DNA from: Pachyrhynchus sulphureomaculatus
Lineage: Eukaryota > Arthropoda > Insecta > Coleoptera > Curculionidae
NCBI GenBank assembly: GCA_019049505.1
Contig: CM032454.1
Coordinates: 151,699,200-151,763,199 of the forward strand
Direction of reading: 5' to 3'
Length of the DNA stretch: 64,000 nucleotides
Shown one piece after another: positions 20,123-32,709 of the stretch. Positions within the stretch are counted from its first letter, which is position 1; each line of letters starts with the position of its first letter. The notes under the pieces are model-generated. The model saw only the letters and a program-made list of their open reading frames with translations, was not told where the DNA came from and did not search any database. Made by a program: the position numbers and the translations under genes.

Positions 20123-22195
20123 CAGTAGAACCCCGATTAACCGAGTCGCGATTATCCGAGCTTTGGATTAACCGAGCCAATCTAAGAACCTGATTACCCG
20201 AGGTACGCGCGTCTATGCTGCGTATTAACCGAGCTTCTAAAATATGTATGTACATATTTCCATTTAAAATCGTCGGGACCTTCGGGGAATCCCCCTGGCC
20301 CGTGTGAGGGGTTCCCCTATTTATGTTTTTGGACTCTTTCAGCATGTAAATTTGCGTGTATGCAGTGCGTTATAGCGTTTACTACGGAGAAGTACGAGTA
20401 TACTCACATAATTTATTTGGTTGGAGTTCTGGTAGTTAAGTGTAATTAATACGAACTGCTTTGTTTGAATTTTTGTTTGTCGTATTATAATGGAGCAAAA
20501 CAAGCGTAAAAGAATCGTCGTTCCTAGTGAAGAAAAATTAAAAGCCATCAGAAGAATTGAAGCAGGAGAGACAATTAAAGTTTTTGCACGAGATTTGTGG
20601 AGTAGGTGAGGTAACAGTTGGAGATTGGAAAAGAAACCGCACAAAAATAGAAGAGTGGTGTATAAATCAAGCCTCCTCGTCCTCAGGAAGAAAATCAATG
20701 AAAACCGGCGACTATGAAAAGGTTAACGAAGCTTTATTCATGTGGTTTAACCAACAGAGATCAAAAGGTGTGCCTCTGTCAGGTCCAATTTTCCAGTTCT
20801 GGATGGCTTGACCGTTGGAAAAAAAAAAACGGACGGTGGACGACAACTGACTGTATGTGGTGAAAAACTTTCTGCTGATGTGTCATCAATTGAAAAGTTT
20901 AAGCAGAACTTTAAAAAGCAAATTTACAACTGTGACGAAACTGGTCTGAATTATAAAATGCTACCATCAAAAATATTGGCATCTCAATAAGAAAAGTCAG
21001 ATCCTGGGCACAAACGAAGTACGGAAAGATTAACTATAATGGTATGTTCCAATGCATCTGGCAAGCACAAAATCCCACTGATGGTGATTAGCAAGTCTGC
21101 ACGTTCAAGAGCTTTAAAAGACATCTCACCCAAAGCCCTACCAGTCTATTACGAAAGTCAGAAGAGCGCATGGATGGATGCGACCTGATTTACTAACTGG
21201 TTTGAAGAAGAGTTCGTGCCATCTGTGACTAAATTTTTGAACAGAAACCGTCTTCCTATTAAAGCAATTTTGTTAATGGATAATGCCCCCTCTCACCCTG
21301 GAGAAGGACTTCATGTGGGCGAAAATGTAACCAGCATAATGCAACCAATGGATCAAGGCATCGAAAACATTAAAAAAAAAATTTAGGCGTTTATATCTTG
21401 AACATCTGTTAGAATACACAGAAAAGAAGGATATTATATGGGATGAGAAACGTTACACTGAAAAATGTTATTTACTGGGTAAGTCAAACTTGGGATTCTG
21501 TGCGTACCACCACTATTCAAACATCTTGGTCAAAAGTTATTGATTTTGGGGACTATAATGACAGTGAAGATGATACTCTATTAAATGAATTGGCTTTGAA
21601 ATTGAGAAGCCATGGAGAAATGTCCTGTTCACATTTTTACAGCGAGATAGAAGAAAAAGAAAAAAGTTTATTTGAATTAATGCAAAAATTAAAAGGTTGC
21701 AAAAATGTGACAAGAGAAGATGTTGTTGAATGGATTACAGCAGATGATTTAGAAGAAGAAATGAGTATTGAAGAAATAACGAATGCCTTTCAGGAAACCG
21801 AAAAATCAGATGACGATGACGATGACGAAGCGGCGGTGGATGAACAGTCTCCCACTAAGATCTCTCATCAAGAAGGTTTTGCTTCTTTGGAAAAAGCTTT
21901 GACGTGTATCAAACAACAACTAGAGGCAACCCCAGCGGATTTGCTTCTTCTTAATAGATGGAGAAACATTGCAGCGAGAAAAAAGAAGATGCAGTATGAA
22001 ACAGAAGCGCATAGATACCTATTTCACTGTTTTATAATGTATGTACCTATTTATATGTTAAAAACGTTAATACATCGGTTTAAAGTATTGGTGTTTATTT
22101 TTTGAATGAATAAAAAATAAATCCGGATTATCCGAGTTTTCAGTTATCCGAGGAGGGTGCCCCCCACGTTACCTCGGATAACCGGGGTTCTACTG
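20123..22195 (+). mobile_element. Tigger (pogo group) transposon
   Basis: The TIRs are CAGTAGAACCCCGATTAACC (from 20123) and the reverse complement of CAGTAGAACCCCGGTTATCC (ending 22195), flanked by TA at 20121-20122 and 22196-22197. The subterminal regions repeat the words ATTAACCGAG and ATTATCCGAG several times, as is usual for Tigger termini and likely transposase binding sites. At 2073 bp it is close to full length for the group. It contains a transposase that looks like a jerky/Tigger protein. Confidence 0.95.
20490..22102 (+). pseudogene. Tigger/jerky-like transposase, frameshifted
   Basis: Start ATG at 20490 (MEQNKRKRIVVPSEEKLKAI), the CENP-B-type N-terminal helix-turn-helix; a frameshift near 20590 leads into VGEVTVGDWKRNRTKIEEW. 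The second DNA-binding part (ALFMWFNQQRSKGVPLSGP) has a deletion near 20800. The catalytic part shows YNCDETGLNYKMLP (first Asp, about 20930), ILLMDNAPSHP (second Asp, about 21280) and IMQPMDQGI (third Asp, about 21350). A stop after LPSKILASQ (20988), one near 21188 and a frameshift in an A run near 21375 break it. The C-terminal 220 residues (21443-22102) are open and contain an acidic stretch of Asp residues. Decayed but well preserved in outline. Confidence 0.93.
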
Positions 22196-22197
22196 TA

Positions 22198-23185
22198 TTA
22201 ACATTTAAAAATTATTAATATTATTCTTGGCAGGAAGAGTTACTCTGTTTGTTGGGAGGAGTCAAACTACCTACTGCCGGAAAACTCCTATTTAACATAG
22301 TCTAACCACAGGACCAATCAATTCTGAAGTAAATTCAACTTCTACTATTTACCTACCCTTTATTATGGAAAATCATAGATAAAAACCAAAAAACATTGTT
22401 TTACTTCAAAAATTCTAAATTTTTAGTTTTGTTTCTAAAGAAAAATGGTAACTTGCAGTGCTTCATGTTGTAAATAATATTTAACAAGATATTTAAACAA
22501 AAAGGTACCATACAGGTTTCAGTATTAATTAAACAGCAATTAGGGCATTCTTGACACATAACTCAATAAAAGGAAGTCTTAGTTTTAATTAAATATCTGC
22601 CAAGTTGCAAAAGAAAAGTTATAGAAATAATATTGCCAGACGTTTTCATAAAACTTCTTGTTGTAACTTTGTTTGCAGCAGTTCCCGTTAAGGTTATGTT
22701 TGTGTAAATAATAAAATGTGTCGGACATAAGAAAATTCGGTTTATGTTGTGGCCCAGTTACGTCAAATTAAATACAGCAAAGCGGAGTTGGTAGCAAAGG
22801 AAGAAAGAAATAAAATTGAAATGCTTAGCACTTCCTCTGTTAAACTCGATAAGACGGAAACAGTAATTGGCGCGGTTCCCAGCGACCGGATCAGGCTAAT
22901 TATTTGATTAAGTGAATTACGTAAAGACCTCAAGTCAATAGGCATAGTGAAGAATTTCAATAAAAAAATGTTAATGTTATAAACTTTTTATAATTTTTTT
23001 CTGCGATCTACCGTATTTTAAACGACACATAAAATATAGCTATCGCTAGATCAAAAGACAAACACGGGAAAGAAAACGTCGCCGCAAAACCAAGCCCGCT
23101 GAATACCGCCGGACCGTTAAAATTTGCCTCGTCGAGTTTCTTAGAGATACCGCGCAAGTAGAAGTTATATTATATGGAATAATAA
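22198..23185. other. Intergenic, nothing recognised
   Basis: No family recognised. 23060-23160 is GC-richer (GTCGCCGCAAAACC, GAATACCGCCGGACC) but carries no usable frame. Confidence 0.4.
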
Positions 23186-23186
23186 C

Positions 23187-23340
23187 ACAGCCACACAAAG
23201 AAAAAGTTCATTGGCACGAACCAAAATATATGAATCTAGTATATTTTTCGACGCTGAATTCGAATCCGTAGTTAAAAAAAAAGATTTATAGTGTAATTTT
23301 TTTTTTGGTCAAGAACATCCCTTGAAATGGGGTAAAACTA
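23187..23340 (+). repeat. Lone terminus related to the 3.2 kb TIR element
   Basis: TAACACAGCCACACAAAG starts here, resembling the TAA plus CACAGCCCCACAAAA start at 14766. The following ATGAATCTAGTATATTTTTC and GACGCTGAATTCGAATC are a different subfamily from that element. No matching opposite end was found, so it is a fragment. Confidence 0.45.
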
Positions 23341-23419
23341 TAGTAATAATGTGATGACTCGTAATGAAGTGTGAAAAATAGTAGATATTTTATAGTCTAG
23401 AAAAAATAAATAATAAATA

Positions 23420-23725
23420 TTTAAAAAAAAAAAAAAAACGGAGGCTAGTTCAAAAGAGGAAAAAAAAATTAATAAAAAAAAAGAAAAAAAAAACTGTTAA
23501 AAAAAAATAATAAATAAAAAAAAAATTAAAAATTTAACAAAGTTCTTAGATTTAAGTGAAGTAGTTTAGTGTTAAGGCGGGTTAATCCCGGTAAGGTTCA
23601 GTTGGGTTTAAAAATAAATAAATAAATTAAAATAATAATAATAATAATAAAATATAAAGAGAGATGCTGGCCAGTTGGTTATGCCAGAGCCATAAAACTT
23701 ACACACACACACAGACACACATTAT
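23420..23725. repeat. A-rich low-complexity region
   Basis: Runs of A with AATAAA and AATAAT repeats, ending in a short (AC)n at 23701-23722. Confidence 0.9.
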
Positions 23726-23739
23726 AGTCTAGAGAAGAG

Positions 23740-24350
23740 AATATGCATTCAAACCACAGCAAGCTATTTATATTAATTAAACTCAAATTCACCTTTATAA
23801 GGAGTGAAAAGCACCTCTAAAACTCAAATAACGCACTTGAGTTTAAATAACATGTACAAAGGAAAAATTCTTGTAGCTCTTAGGACAAAATATCTGAATC
23901 TGGTGTGACAACCAGGCATTACTCTTAAAGGGTTGAGATTCACCCCTATAGGGTGTAAAAACCACCCACACCTACGGAGGTATCGCAAAGTTTCAATAAC
24001 GACGAGAAAAGCTCAGGCTTTTGTAGTTTTGGGCAGGGTGAACAAATATGGAGTAGATTCGCTTGAACCGCCGATACACGACTATAGACTACCCTTAGAG
24101 GGTGGTCGAAACTCCCCCTACGCTCTAATGATGCACATGGATGGTATTGAAATTTGAAAAGGATCAAGTACTTTTATCTGTGCCAAATATTCAAGAGAAC
24201 TAAAACATCTCCCTAATAAGGTCGAAAATCATCTCTAGGAGGGGGGAACTACCCCCTGGGTTTGAGAGATCTTAAAAGTTATAGCATCTGACAAAAAAAT
24301 ACAGGATTTCGTAGTCTCAGGCAGGACGGACAAATATAGTCTGTATTTTT
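23740..24350 (+). repeat. Degenerate tandem repeat, ~200 bp units
   Basis: Three or four diverged units share a motif of the type ACCCYTAKAGGGTGK followed by GAAA/AAAA and ACYMCCC: near 23800, 23940, 24090 and 24220. Between them recur GTAGTTTTGGGCAGG / GTAGTCTCAGGCAGG and ACAAATATRG. No coding role seen. Confidence 0.6.
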
Positions 24351-24422
24351 TTCTCAGATGCTAGAACTTCTAAGAGCCATAAATTTCCATCCATCAAGGA
24401 TTTTTTTTTTCGAATATTATAT

Positions 24423-24550
24423 TTTATTAAATATTTGTAATTTACTGTATGCTCGTTAAAATCATGCAAACAAAAGTTTAGTTTTACGTTTTACAAATTA
24501 TAAAGCAATAAAAATAAAAACTATTAGTATCATGGAAAAGCTGAGAGTCT
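24423..24550 (-). repeat. Dispersed repeat, inverted partner of 11921-12055
   Basis: Reverse-complement match described at the partner. Confidence 0.75.
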
Positions 24551-25384
24551 CTTTTTCAACAAGTTTTATTCGTTCTATTCTACATATAATTTGTCAAATG
24601 AATTTAAAAACAAACCTACTGTCTAGTCACAACTTATGGCTTTTCGCGAACACTATCGTGAAGAATTATTTTTTCAATCAAATGCTATTCTTAATTGAAT
24701 CAAACTTACATCTAACCAATGCCGCATTACTAAATAGGTGCAATAAGTAAACACCTAAAAATAGCAGCCGAAATATTATTGATGCTATATTAAAATCGAA
24801 ACAATTCTAAACCAAGGAGCAAACTTCCTAGCGATAGAGTAGTAAATTATATCGGGAAGGGTAAAATAGAGGTCTTTTGACATCAGATGATAGCTGATAA
24901 AACAACACAACGGGAACACCGTTTGCGTTAATACAGAGGTCAATCTAAGCAATGCACTTTCTTATCTTCGCGGTTTTGCTACTTCTAAAATACTCACGAT
25001 TTTACCAAGTGGCGTAACACGGGTTGCACAGCCAGCAGTTTAATCAACAGAAAAGAATTTAGCTTTAGTGAATTAATAAAAAGAAGACAAGCTTAGTTGC
25101 TAAGCGGATGGAGATTGCTGGTAACCTTTTCCACTAAAAAACATTTAATATTGCCTGGTCTACAATTAGCTGATGAGAATAAATAGATCGAAATATATCC
25201 TACATTGGCTAAGGAGCATACCCGGGGGAGGTTGATAATTTTTGATACTCTGTATACAATACACTGGAATGGTAACCGACACCTGTCGTCCGCTGCTAAG
25301 TTTCTCTCCTGTTTAAAAATTGACGTATGCTTAACACTTTTGAAATAAATTTCTTTTATCTATGCTAGATAAGTTCGTCATTTA
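24551..25384. other. Intergenic, nothing recognised
   Basis: Short frames, no family resemblance. Confidence 0.4.
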
Positions 25385-25810
25385 GAAGTTCAATAAAGTC
25401 ATTTTAGAATTTTCATTTTGAAATATAATTTAATTTAAAAATGTGTTTTATTTTCGCCTCTACAAAATGCACATATATAATTTAAAAGAGATTTTTAATT
25501 ACTTTTGGAGAAAAATAAGTTTCTCGAAAAAAATAAGAAAACAATTTAGATGAAATGTCTAAAAATTAATTATTTATCTGTTCCGAAAAATGTATTAAGT
25601 GGAATTTTGTTGCTGTAAGAATTTGGAAGTTTGGAGTTCTCTCGGATTGGTTGTATTCGTTAAAATATAAATAAAAATACTTTTTATAGACATGTTTCAT
25701 GTCATATTAGTATCTAAGGTTATTTAGGAATTTCTTTAATTTTCAATAGAATATTATTATACTTAAACGCAAATAATGAACATGTTATAAAATTTATTTA
25801 TGCAGAGTAA
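25385..25810 (+). repeat. Dispersed AT-rich repeat, copy 2
   Basis: Same orientation as 2640-3140 and followed directly by hairpin repeat D. Confidence 0.6.
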
Positions 25811-25814
25811 AAAA

Positions 25815-26352
25815 ACCGGGCAAGTGCAAGTCGAACTTGCGTAATTAGTGTTCTATACGATGCTTTTAAAATAAAAAATTTTGTTACCCTAAATGAGTTT
25901 TTAACAAAGTTTGTTTTCGATCTTTGTTCAAAACTTATGACCTTGAATTTTTTTTATATACGAGATATATCAAGGTAATACACTCAGGATAACTTTCGTT
26001 CAATCTAAACCTTGTGGAGAATATTCCAGAATTTTTCAACATTTTTTAATGAGTACTTTTCGAAAAAAAGTGAGAGGCAGCGATTTTCGGGAGTTTTCAT
26101 TTGAAACCCCACTCAATGAAGATAATTATTTTTTTTTCACTTCCGATTTTACTTCTCAAAACTAATCCTTTAAGTCAAAATTTAACTTTCAAAATTACAC
26201 GGCTCTGATGGGGTAATCATTTCCTATATTTATGCCAAATTTCAACTTTCCATGTCAAGAAGTTTCGGAGAAAATCGGGTGTGACCGACGAACAGACAGA
26301 CGGACAGATAGACACCGAAGTGATCTTATAAGTGTTTTGTACGGAATACTAA
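25815..26352 (+). repeat. Hairpin-ended dispersed repeat, copy D
   Basis: Begins with ACCGGGCAAGTGCAAGTCG AACTTGCG (hairpin GCAAGT/ACTTGC) and TTAGTGTTCTATACG; ends GTGATCTTATAAGTGTTTTG then TACGGAATACTAAAAA. The region before the end holds GACAGACGGACAG. It lacks part of the 5' body found in copies C and E. Confidence 0.9.
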
Positions 26353-26940
26353 AAATTGAAATCTTAAACATCATTCTTATTTAACAGGAAAGCACTAACA
26401 CTTGCACCAAAATTAGCACATTATTTAAGACAATTGTGTTATTTAACAACAGTTTTTATTGCTTTTTACTTGAAAATTCGGGTGATTTATTGAAAATATT
26501 TTCTCACGTTACTGGAAAAAGTGGAACATTTGGCAGCATGGCTAGGGCTAGTAAATAGGACTATCACAAAATTTTAGAAATATTCGAACTGAAAAATTTC
26601 CGAAACTCACACTAAGTGTGCTTGCATTGTGATCATAAGTGGTGCCGAGGGCTGGTGTCGGGAGAACGCGAATGGTAAAAATTGATCCAAATTGCATTTC
26701 TCGATTTATTTACTGAGGTGGTATTTTATCTTCTGCCACTATTCAGACAACTGATTAATTAAAGCTACAGTCAGTCACACCAATTGTTTTCTTACCAGAA
26801 AACTTCTTTTGTCAACATTTTTAAGATCTTTCAATTTAGTCCCCGGTTTTCAACAATTACCTCAGGAAAGATAAAGCTAAATTTAAAAACATTATACAAT
26901 ATAATTAACTAAATATTTTTTTCAAGGGTTCAATTAACAA
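26353..26940. other. Intergenic, nothing recognised
   Basis: No family recognised. Confidence 0.4.
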
Positions 26941-26944
26941 CTAG

Positions 26945-27965
26945 CTAGCTAGACACCAAAAAAGCTTCTGACGCTGATGGAATATCTGCTATAGTATTCA
27001 AAAAATGGGCGGGCGAAATAAAACCAGTTTTTTTTATAGACTTTTGACCTATCCTACAGAAAGGGAACATTTCCTTCCTGCTGTCGATACCCCAAAATGG
27101 CAAGAAGATCTTGCCAAACAACTACCGTCCAGTCACACTGCTTTCGATAATATCGAAAGTTATCTTCTAAAATATCCAGAAGGATTCAATATTAATAGCC
27201 CCCATCAATAAGGCTTTCGTAAGAAAAAATCAATAGGAAATCTTCTAACTTATATCATATGGGTTTGGAACAACGCGATTGAACATTTTGGAGAATCTCA
27301 AGCGGTTGCACTTAATATATCCAAGGCATTCGGCTGTGTTTGGTATAACGAATTGATGGCTAAGCTACACTCTTATGTCCAGAGGTTTTATTTTTCGTAT
27401 TCCCTCAGGGGGCATTTTTTACGAGTGATAGTCGATGAATTTCTTTCTAATACCTTCACCATCAGCGCCGGTGGACCTCAGCTCCATACTGTCTCCTACG
27501 CTCTTTCTCATTAATATTAACGATCTACTGGAAATGATTAGGAATCCAATCTACAGCTTTGCAGATAACAATATACTTATTTCTTCATTCATTTTGAACA
27601 CCGGGTACTCATGCAAATATCGGCAGACAGCAGGAAATCGTTCAACTTAACAAAGACCTAGAAGACATTCTATCTTCGAGTGACAGTAACCAAGTAGAAT
27701 TTAACGCTATAAAAACGCAGGTGGCAGTTTTTTCTAATATTCCTCTGACTCGATTTATTGGGAGTAAATATATCTTGGCATGAATATGTTGCATGCATAG
27801 CAAAGAGAGCTTCCCAAAAGCTAGGAATTTTATTTCGAGCTAGAAAGCTTTACAATCTGCAACAATTGTTAATTCATAAATATTCGGATTTAATTTTACA
27901 TTCATCACTCTTCGAGATTATAAGAAAAGGGTATAAGTTCAGTGTTTATGCGTATTCGGTGCTCA
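26945..27965 (+). mobile_element. LINE RT, family A, second copy (decayed)
   Basis: In shifting frames: KKASDADGISAIVFKKW, NNYRPV, SIRLS, NLLTYIIWVWNNAIEHFGES, AVALNISKAF, then after a short deletion FSNTFTIS, LSPTLFLININDLLE and IYSFADNN (27552 on; FADD changed to FADN), and near the end WHEYVACIAKRASQKLGILF. The region between FADN and WHEY and the tail are shortened. It retains more of the RT N-terminal fingers than the other two copies. Many stops; inactive. Confidence 0.88.
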
Positions 27966-28118
27966 CCAAACCATGACCCAGTGTAACCATTCTTTTACAC
28001 CTGTAATACAGACCATAATCCGTATTTAGTTGAATCTTGTTACGGTGTTTGAAAATCTTGATTATTTTCTTTCGCGCACGCGTCGCGAGGACACGAGTGT
28101 GCACAAGAGTGCTATGCC

Positions 28119-28752
28119 CAGTGGCGTACCTAGGGTGGGACAAGTAGGGTACGTGCCCTTGGCGCCATTCCCAGAGGGGCGAAAAATTCGCATATTATTA
28201 AACTTAAAAATCAAAATAAACCAACAATATAATTCATATTCAAATAATCCTGTGATTCCCACGCGTGGTGAGCTTTCACGAACGAGCGAAAGGGAATGAG
28301 TGGTGCGACGACAGCCACCGCGCCGGGTGGCGTAGGTAGATTGTTTAATGCTTTCACTCGCTCGGCTATCGATTACAATATCCATCGCAAATTGCGAGCG
28401 ATCTTTCAGTAAGCTAAAACTAATACTTTCGTGTTTGAGGGCTACGATGGGTCAAAAAAAGTTATGCGACCTAGCTTTGCTCAGTGTAGAGCGAGAAGAA
28501 ACCGAAGAAACAGATTTCGAAAATGTAATAAATCTATTTGCATCGCAGAAGGTAAAGAAGGTGCAATTTTAAGTTTAAGACTATTAAAAGTGGACTTTTC
28601 CGGACCAATTTTCGTTCTAAAACAGAAAATAAAAATATTTTGTAAGATTTATGACTGCTTTATTTACTGTATTTATTTATTTTATATTTAGATAATTTAA
28701 GAAGGGGCGCAACTTCGATGCTCGCCCTAGGCGCCATTTCCTTGGCTACGCC
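28119..28752 (+). mobile_element. hAT transposon, internally deleted
   Basis: Left end CAGTGGCGTACCTAGG at 28119; right end CCTTGGCTACGCC near 28738-28752, its imperfect inverted repeat. Next to both are GCGCCATTCC / GGCGCCATTTCC words. Only the C-terminal dimerisation part of the transposase remains. No 8 bp target duplication could be confirmed. Confidence 0.8.
28366..28569 (+). pseudogene. hAT transposase C-terminal dimerisation domain
   Basis: The frame reads SITISIANCERSFSKLKLIL, SCLRATMGQKKLCDLALLSV and a short acidic tail ending at a stop. The pattern CERSFSKLKLIK..LR..M.Q..L..LA.LS.E is the hAT C-terminal (HATC) dimerisation domain, which holds the last catalytic Glu region of the fold. 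The RNase H core and BED finger are missing. It resembles the ZMYM-type hAT transposases of arthropods. Confidence 0.85.
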
Positions 28753-28884
28753 TATAAAAAAGTCTTTTATAAAAATTGGAGACCAAAGAAATACTTTGGA
28801 TTCTCTTTACATCGACGGTATATCCGGTTGAATGTTGATGTTTAGCTACAGCTGAGTGTATAATTTGTTTTTTTCTTTTTGATA

Positions 28885-29465
28885 AGATCTTTTTAGTGTT
28901 CCGTACGGGATACTTACAGGATCACTTCGGTGTCCGTCTGTCACACCCGAGTTTCTCCGAAACTATTAGACACAGAAAGTTGAAATTTGGTACAAATATA
29001 GGAATTGATGACCCAATTGGAGCCGTATACTTTTAAAAGTTAAATTTTGACTTAAGGGGTTAGTTTTTGGCGGTGAAATCGGAAGTGGAAAAAAAATTTA
29101 CCAAGTCATCGAGTGGGGTGTCAAATGAGAGCCTGTGAAAACACGAGTTCAAAAATATACATGATGTAATACTTGCGCAAACGTTTCTTTATATTATTTT
29201 AAAGGAATGGCCAAAAATTTCTGTCCTATCTCGAATAGTACCGATTAAAAAATTTTGAAAAAATTCTGAAATAGTCTAAACAAAATATAGATTGAGCGAA
29301 AATTATCACGAACGCATTACGTTTAATAATTTTTTCTGGTATAAAAAAAACTATGTGGCATGACAGAATGGTGAAAGTTTGAAAAGTTGGGAATTCAACT
29401 GGGACTAAGAGCTACAAAGATTCTAGATTGCGCAAGCCCAACTTGCAGTTGACTGGTTTTATATT
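28885..29465 (-). repeat. Hairpin-ended dispersed repeat, copy B
   Basis: Inverted relative to copies C-F: starts TTTTTAGTGTTCCGTACGG and ends near GCGCAAGCCCAACTTGCAG. Body words TTGAAATTTGGTACAAATAT and GTTAAATTTTGACTTAAGG match the others. Its hairpin loop has GCAAG/CTTGC pairing kept. Confidence 0.9.
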
Positions 29466-29542
29466 CCTTAATTCTAGTTTCTATCGGACTCTCAGTTTCT
29501 ACTATATACATATTTAGGGAGCACTGATCAATTTATCTATTT

Positions 29543-29584
29543 TTGATGAGACAAAATGCTTCATGTAATCGTAAATGAAACGTC
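29543..29584 (+). ncRNA. Decayed hammerhead motif
   Basis: TTGATGAGA (C3 changed to T), a long weak stem II, then GAAACGTCGG. The 3' half matches the hammerhead style of the others; activity unlikely. Confidence 0.4.
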
Positions 29585-29599
29585 GGAAAGTAGATTAGT

Positions 29600-31680
29600 T
29601 AGTAAATAATTAATACGAGGTATTTAAAAAATATCAGGATTTGATTTTCACTAAAAAAAATATCATTCAACCAATTTAAAACAATACAATTAAAACTAAA
29701 AATGTAATTCTCAAGTAAAATCATTCGATTCTAATGCCGAGCAACTGCTCAAAAAGATTCTTGCCTAATTAACTGAGAATTATCAATTTGGCTAATTAGT
29801 TTAGTTATCTGTTCAATATTTCAGAAATTTAATGAATTTAAACTAATTAAAACTTTTCCTCATTAGAGGGCCTTCAAACAGTCAGGAAACTTTTTATCAC
29901 AAACGATTCTTCTTATGAAATTCATACCTTGTAAAATAGTGCTATCATTATGGAATAAAATTAATCAGTGAAGTTATTTCTTAGGATTAGTCGGTTTTAA
30001 GTTTTTGAATTAAGCAAACGACAAAGTTTTATTTTTGCCACAAAAATAATACTAATTAAGTCTGATAGTACAGATAGGACACCATAGATTCGTAATCATA
30101 GTGAATAGCTTCCTAGTCTTTTTGAACGCCAATCAGGAAATTTATACCATTCTCGTAAAATTCCCACTACGCTTTTCTGGGACTTATTTTCATTCCATAA
30201 CGTGCGTTTTACAACTTGGTGACAAGGAAGGGTCGAAAACGTCCAAATTAGCTAAATGTTTTGTGTTAAAGAAGTTTCTAATCATTGTGGCTGGAATAAA
30301 GCTATATCAATTCTTCAAAGAAATGTAGTTCCTGCGGTAAGCCTAGGTTCGATTGAGGATGAAAATATTTTGTCTACCGACAGTGGCGTAAAAACCCTAA
30401 CAACATAAACTGTATTAATTTTGTTAGTTTTCGAAACCAATACAACCAAACAATGGACGAAACCAAGGTTACACATACCTTTTGGTCGGTTACTAAGTCA
30501 GCTAAAATTTTACTATCAATTATACCATCACTAAGATAGTTAGACTATAATACTATTGCAAAGAAATCCGTTAATTGAACTGTTATCATCACGTTCTACT
30601 CTCAATTTCCATGGAACGCCACTACTGACTGTTACTAAGGGGTAGGTGAGAATATCCAATATTGTTTTTAGACAGCAAGTCATAAAACGTATCCCAATAA
30701 AGCTAAACACCACAAAAGCTTTTGGCGTTGATGAAAAACAGAAGATTTCCTAACACATTGGTTCCAAAACAACCGAGACCTCTCCATAGGTGCGTCGCGA
30801 AATATATGTGCTAGAACGCGACGTCTATCAGACATGATGCAAAGCAGCAGCATACTTGGTAATAACTCTTCGCAGTAGCCTGTACAGGAGGTTACTAGAT
30901 TGCGTTCTATAATAGTTTTTCAATTGTTTGAGTAGTTTCTTTAATTTTCTCCGTACGTTGTGTTTGTATAACACACAGTTTCGTGCGGTCTTAATGTTGA
31001 ATGCGTTACCGGTAATTGTACCAGTTGAATATTACTGTAATTAAGTTAACTGAACTTTGATATAAGAAAATGGCGGACAGTGATCGAAAGGCTCATCCAT
31101 AGCACTAATAAATAAATTAATGGAATTTGTTCGGCTATATTTTTTGACATAGCGCAAACCTGAATTCAACGAGAGCGCCGAGAATCAAAAAAGTTTGAGA
31201 TTACTGTCCTAAGCTACCACGTAAAACCAACTCTGAGAAATTTCAGACCAATTATTATTTATATGCATCAAAATAAATAAGTAATAAACAGTGTTTCTCC
31301 TCATCAATTAAACCCAACAAATATAGGTTAACACAGTCAGGAAGGCACAAATATAGAATTGATGGCCCAATTTTTGTCCATGCCCATGTATTTTTTTTCG
31401 ATTTTATGAGTTGTGGGAGCAAGCATGAAAAAAATATTATTATTTTTTATAAAAAAACGATGAAAAAATTCCACGGTTATACTTTGCGAAAGCAGACATA
31501 AAGAGCAATAAAATGGCTGAAGAATGAAGTTTATACGATAAGTAGAACCGGAGATATTGGTTTTTTTATGTGCCGCCGATTAGTGGACTACGATAATTTA
31601 TAACATCCATATTATGCAAAATATACATTTGGAAAAAAATTTCGATATATGTGTCGACTAATTTCATGTACCTGAAGTCA
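29600..31680. other. Intergenic, nothing recognised
   Basis: Two kilobases without recognised coding or repeat family. The longest frame (30101-30325) has no family features. Confidence 0.4.
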
Positions 31681-31711
31681 AAATAGGTGTACGATTTGAA
31701 AAAGAATGACT

Positions 31712-31716
<5 letters not shown>

Positions 31717-31809
<93 letters not shown>

Positions 31810-31812
31810 ATG
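31717..31812. repeat. (TA)n then (TG)n microsatellite
   Basis: About 84 bp of TA followed by TGTGTGTGTATGTGTATA. Confidence 0.99.
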
Positions 31813-31819
31813 TGTATAA

Positions 31820-32434
31820 TATTATCGATTTGGCAATCTGTATATTTTATTCAATTTGAGATTAAACCCAATATACTCTACTAATTAGCATTAATCATGT
31901 TAGTATTGTACAGAGACAGCGATCCATTCACATTAGGGATCGCTGACACAGAGAATTGATCTCGCACTAAATGTCAATTAAAATTATTTTGAGTAACTAA
32001 TGGAATCCACCCGCAGACCTCATTCAATTATTGATAAATTAGGGCAATATACAGGGTGTATCGTGCGAATTGGATCTCATCCCTGAGAATCAGGGAAAAC
32101 AGAAAAAACTTTTTTTTAGTAGAGAGATTCCTAGATATATGGTATAACTATGCAATTTTAGGGACTGTTAAAAATAAAGTTAGCGTTTTCCTCTTAATTT
32201 TTTTATGTACAATTGCAGCAAAATGATTTAAAAAAACATGTCCAATAAGTATCCATGACAGAAAATAATTTTCGTAATTTTCCTCATGGATATGAACAAC
32301 AATGTCAATTTTCATTGAAAGAAATTGTCCTAGTAAACACTACCTAGCAGTAAGTAATTTTTGATGTTAATATTTTAGGTCTTTCTTTCTCTTTCGTAAA
32401 CCTTGGACACTGATTTTCTATTGTATCTGTAGCC
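31820..32434. other. Intergenic, nothing recognised
   Basis: A short direct/inverted word GCGATCC...GGGATCGC occurs at 31919-31945. Nothing else recognised. Confidence 0.4.
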
Positions 32435-32477
32435 CTGAAGAAGAAAATAAAGTATTTTCGAAAGCTTGGCGTAGCTA
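32435..32477 (+). ncRNA. Hammerhead-like motif beside a (TA)n tract
   Basis: CTGAAGA (32435-32441), an extra A, stem II GAAAAT/ATTTTC perfect over six pairs, GAAA from 32460, then AGCT...AGCT forming stem III and A at the cleavage position. The strand after it runs into a TA microsatellite, so stem I cannot form well. Confidence 0.55.
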
Positions 32478-32478
32478 A

Positions 32479-32678
<200 letters not shown>

Positions 32679-32709
32679 ATATACCATATATATACATATA
32701 TATAAAAAA

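Noticed and set aside
20103..20698. Two minus-strand frames of 80 and 119 codons
   Set aside because: They overlap the Tigger terminus and the start of its plus-strand transposase.
28030..28385. Overlapping frames on both strands at the hAT left end
   Set aside because: They cross the TIR and share no family pattern; only the C-terminal hAT frame is supported.
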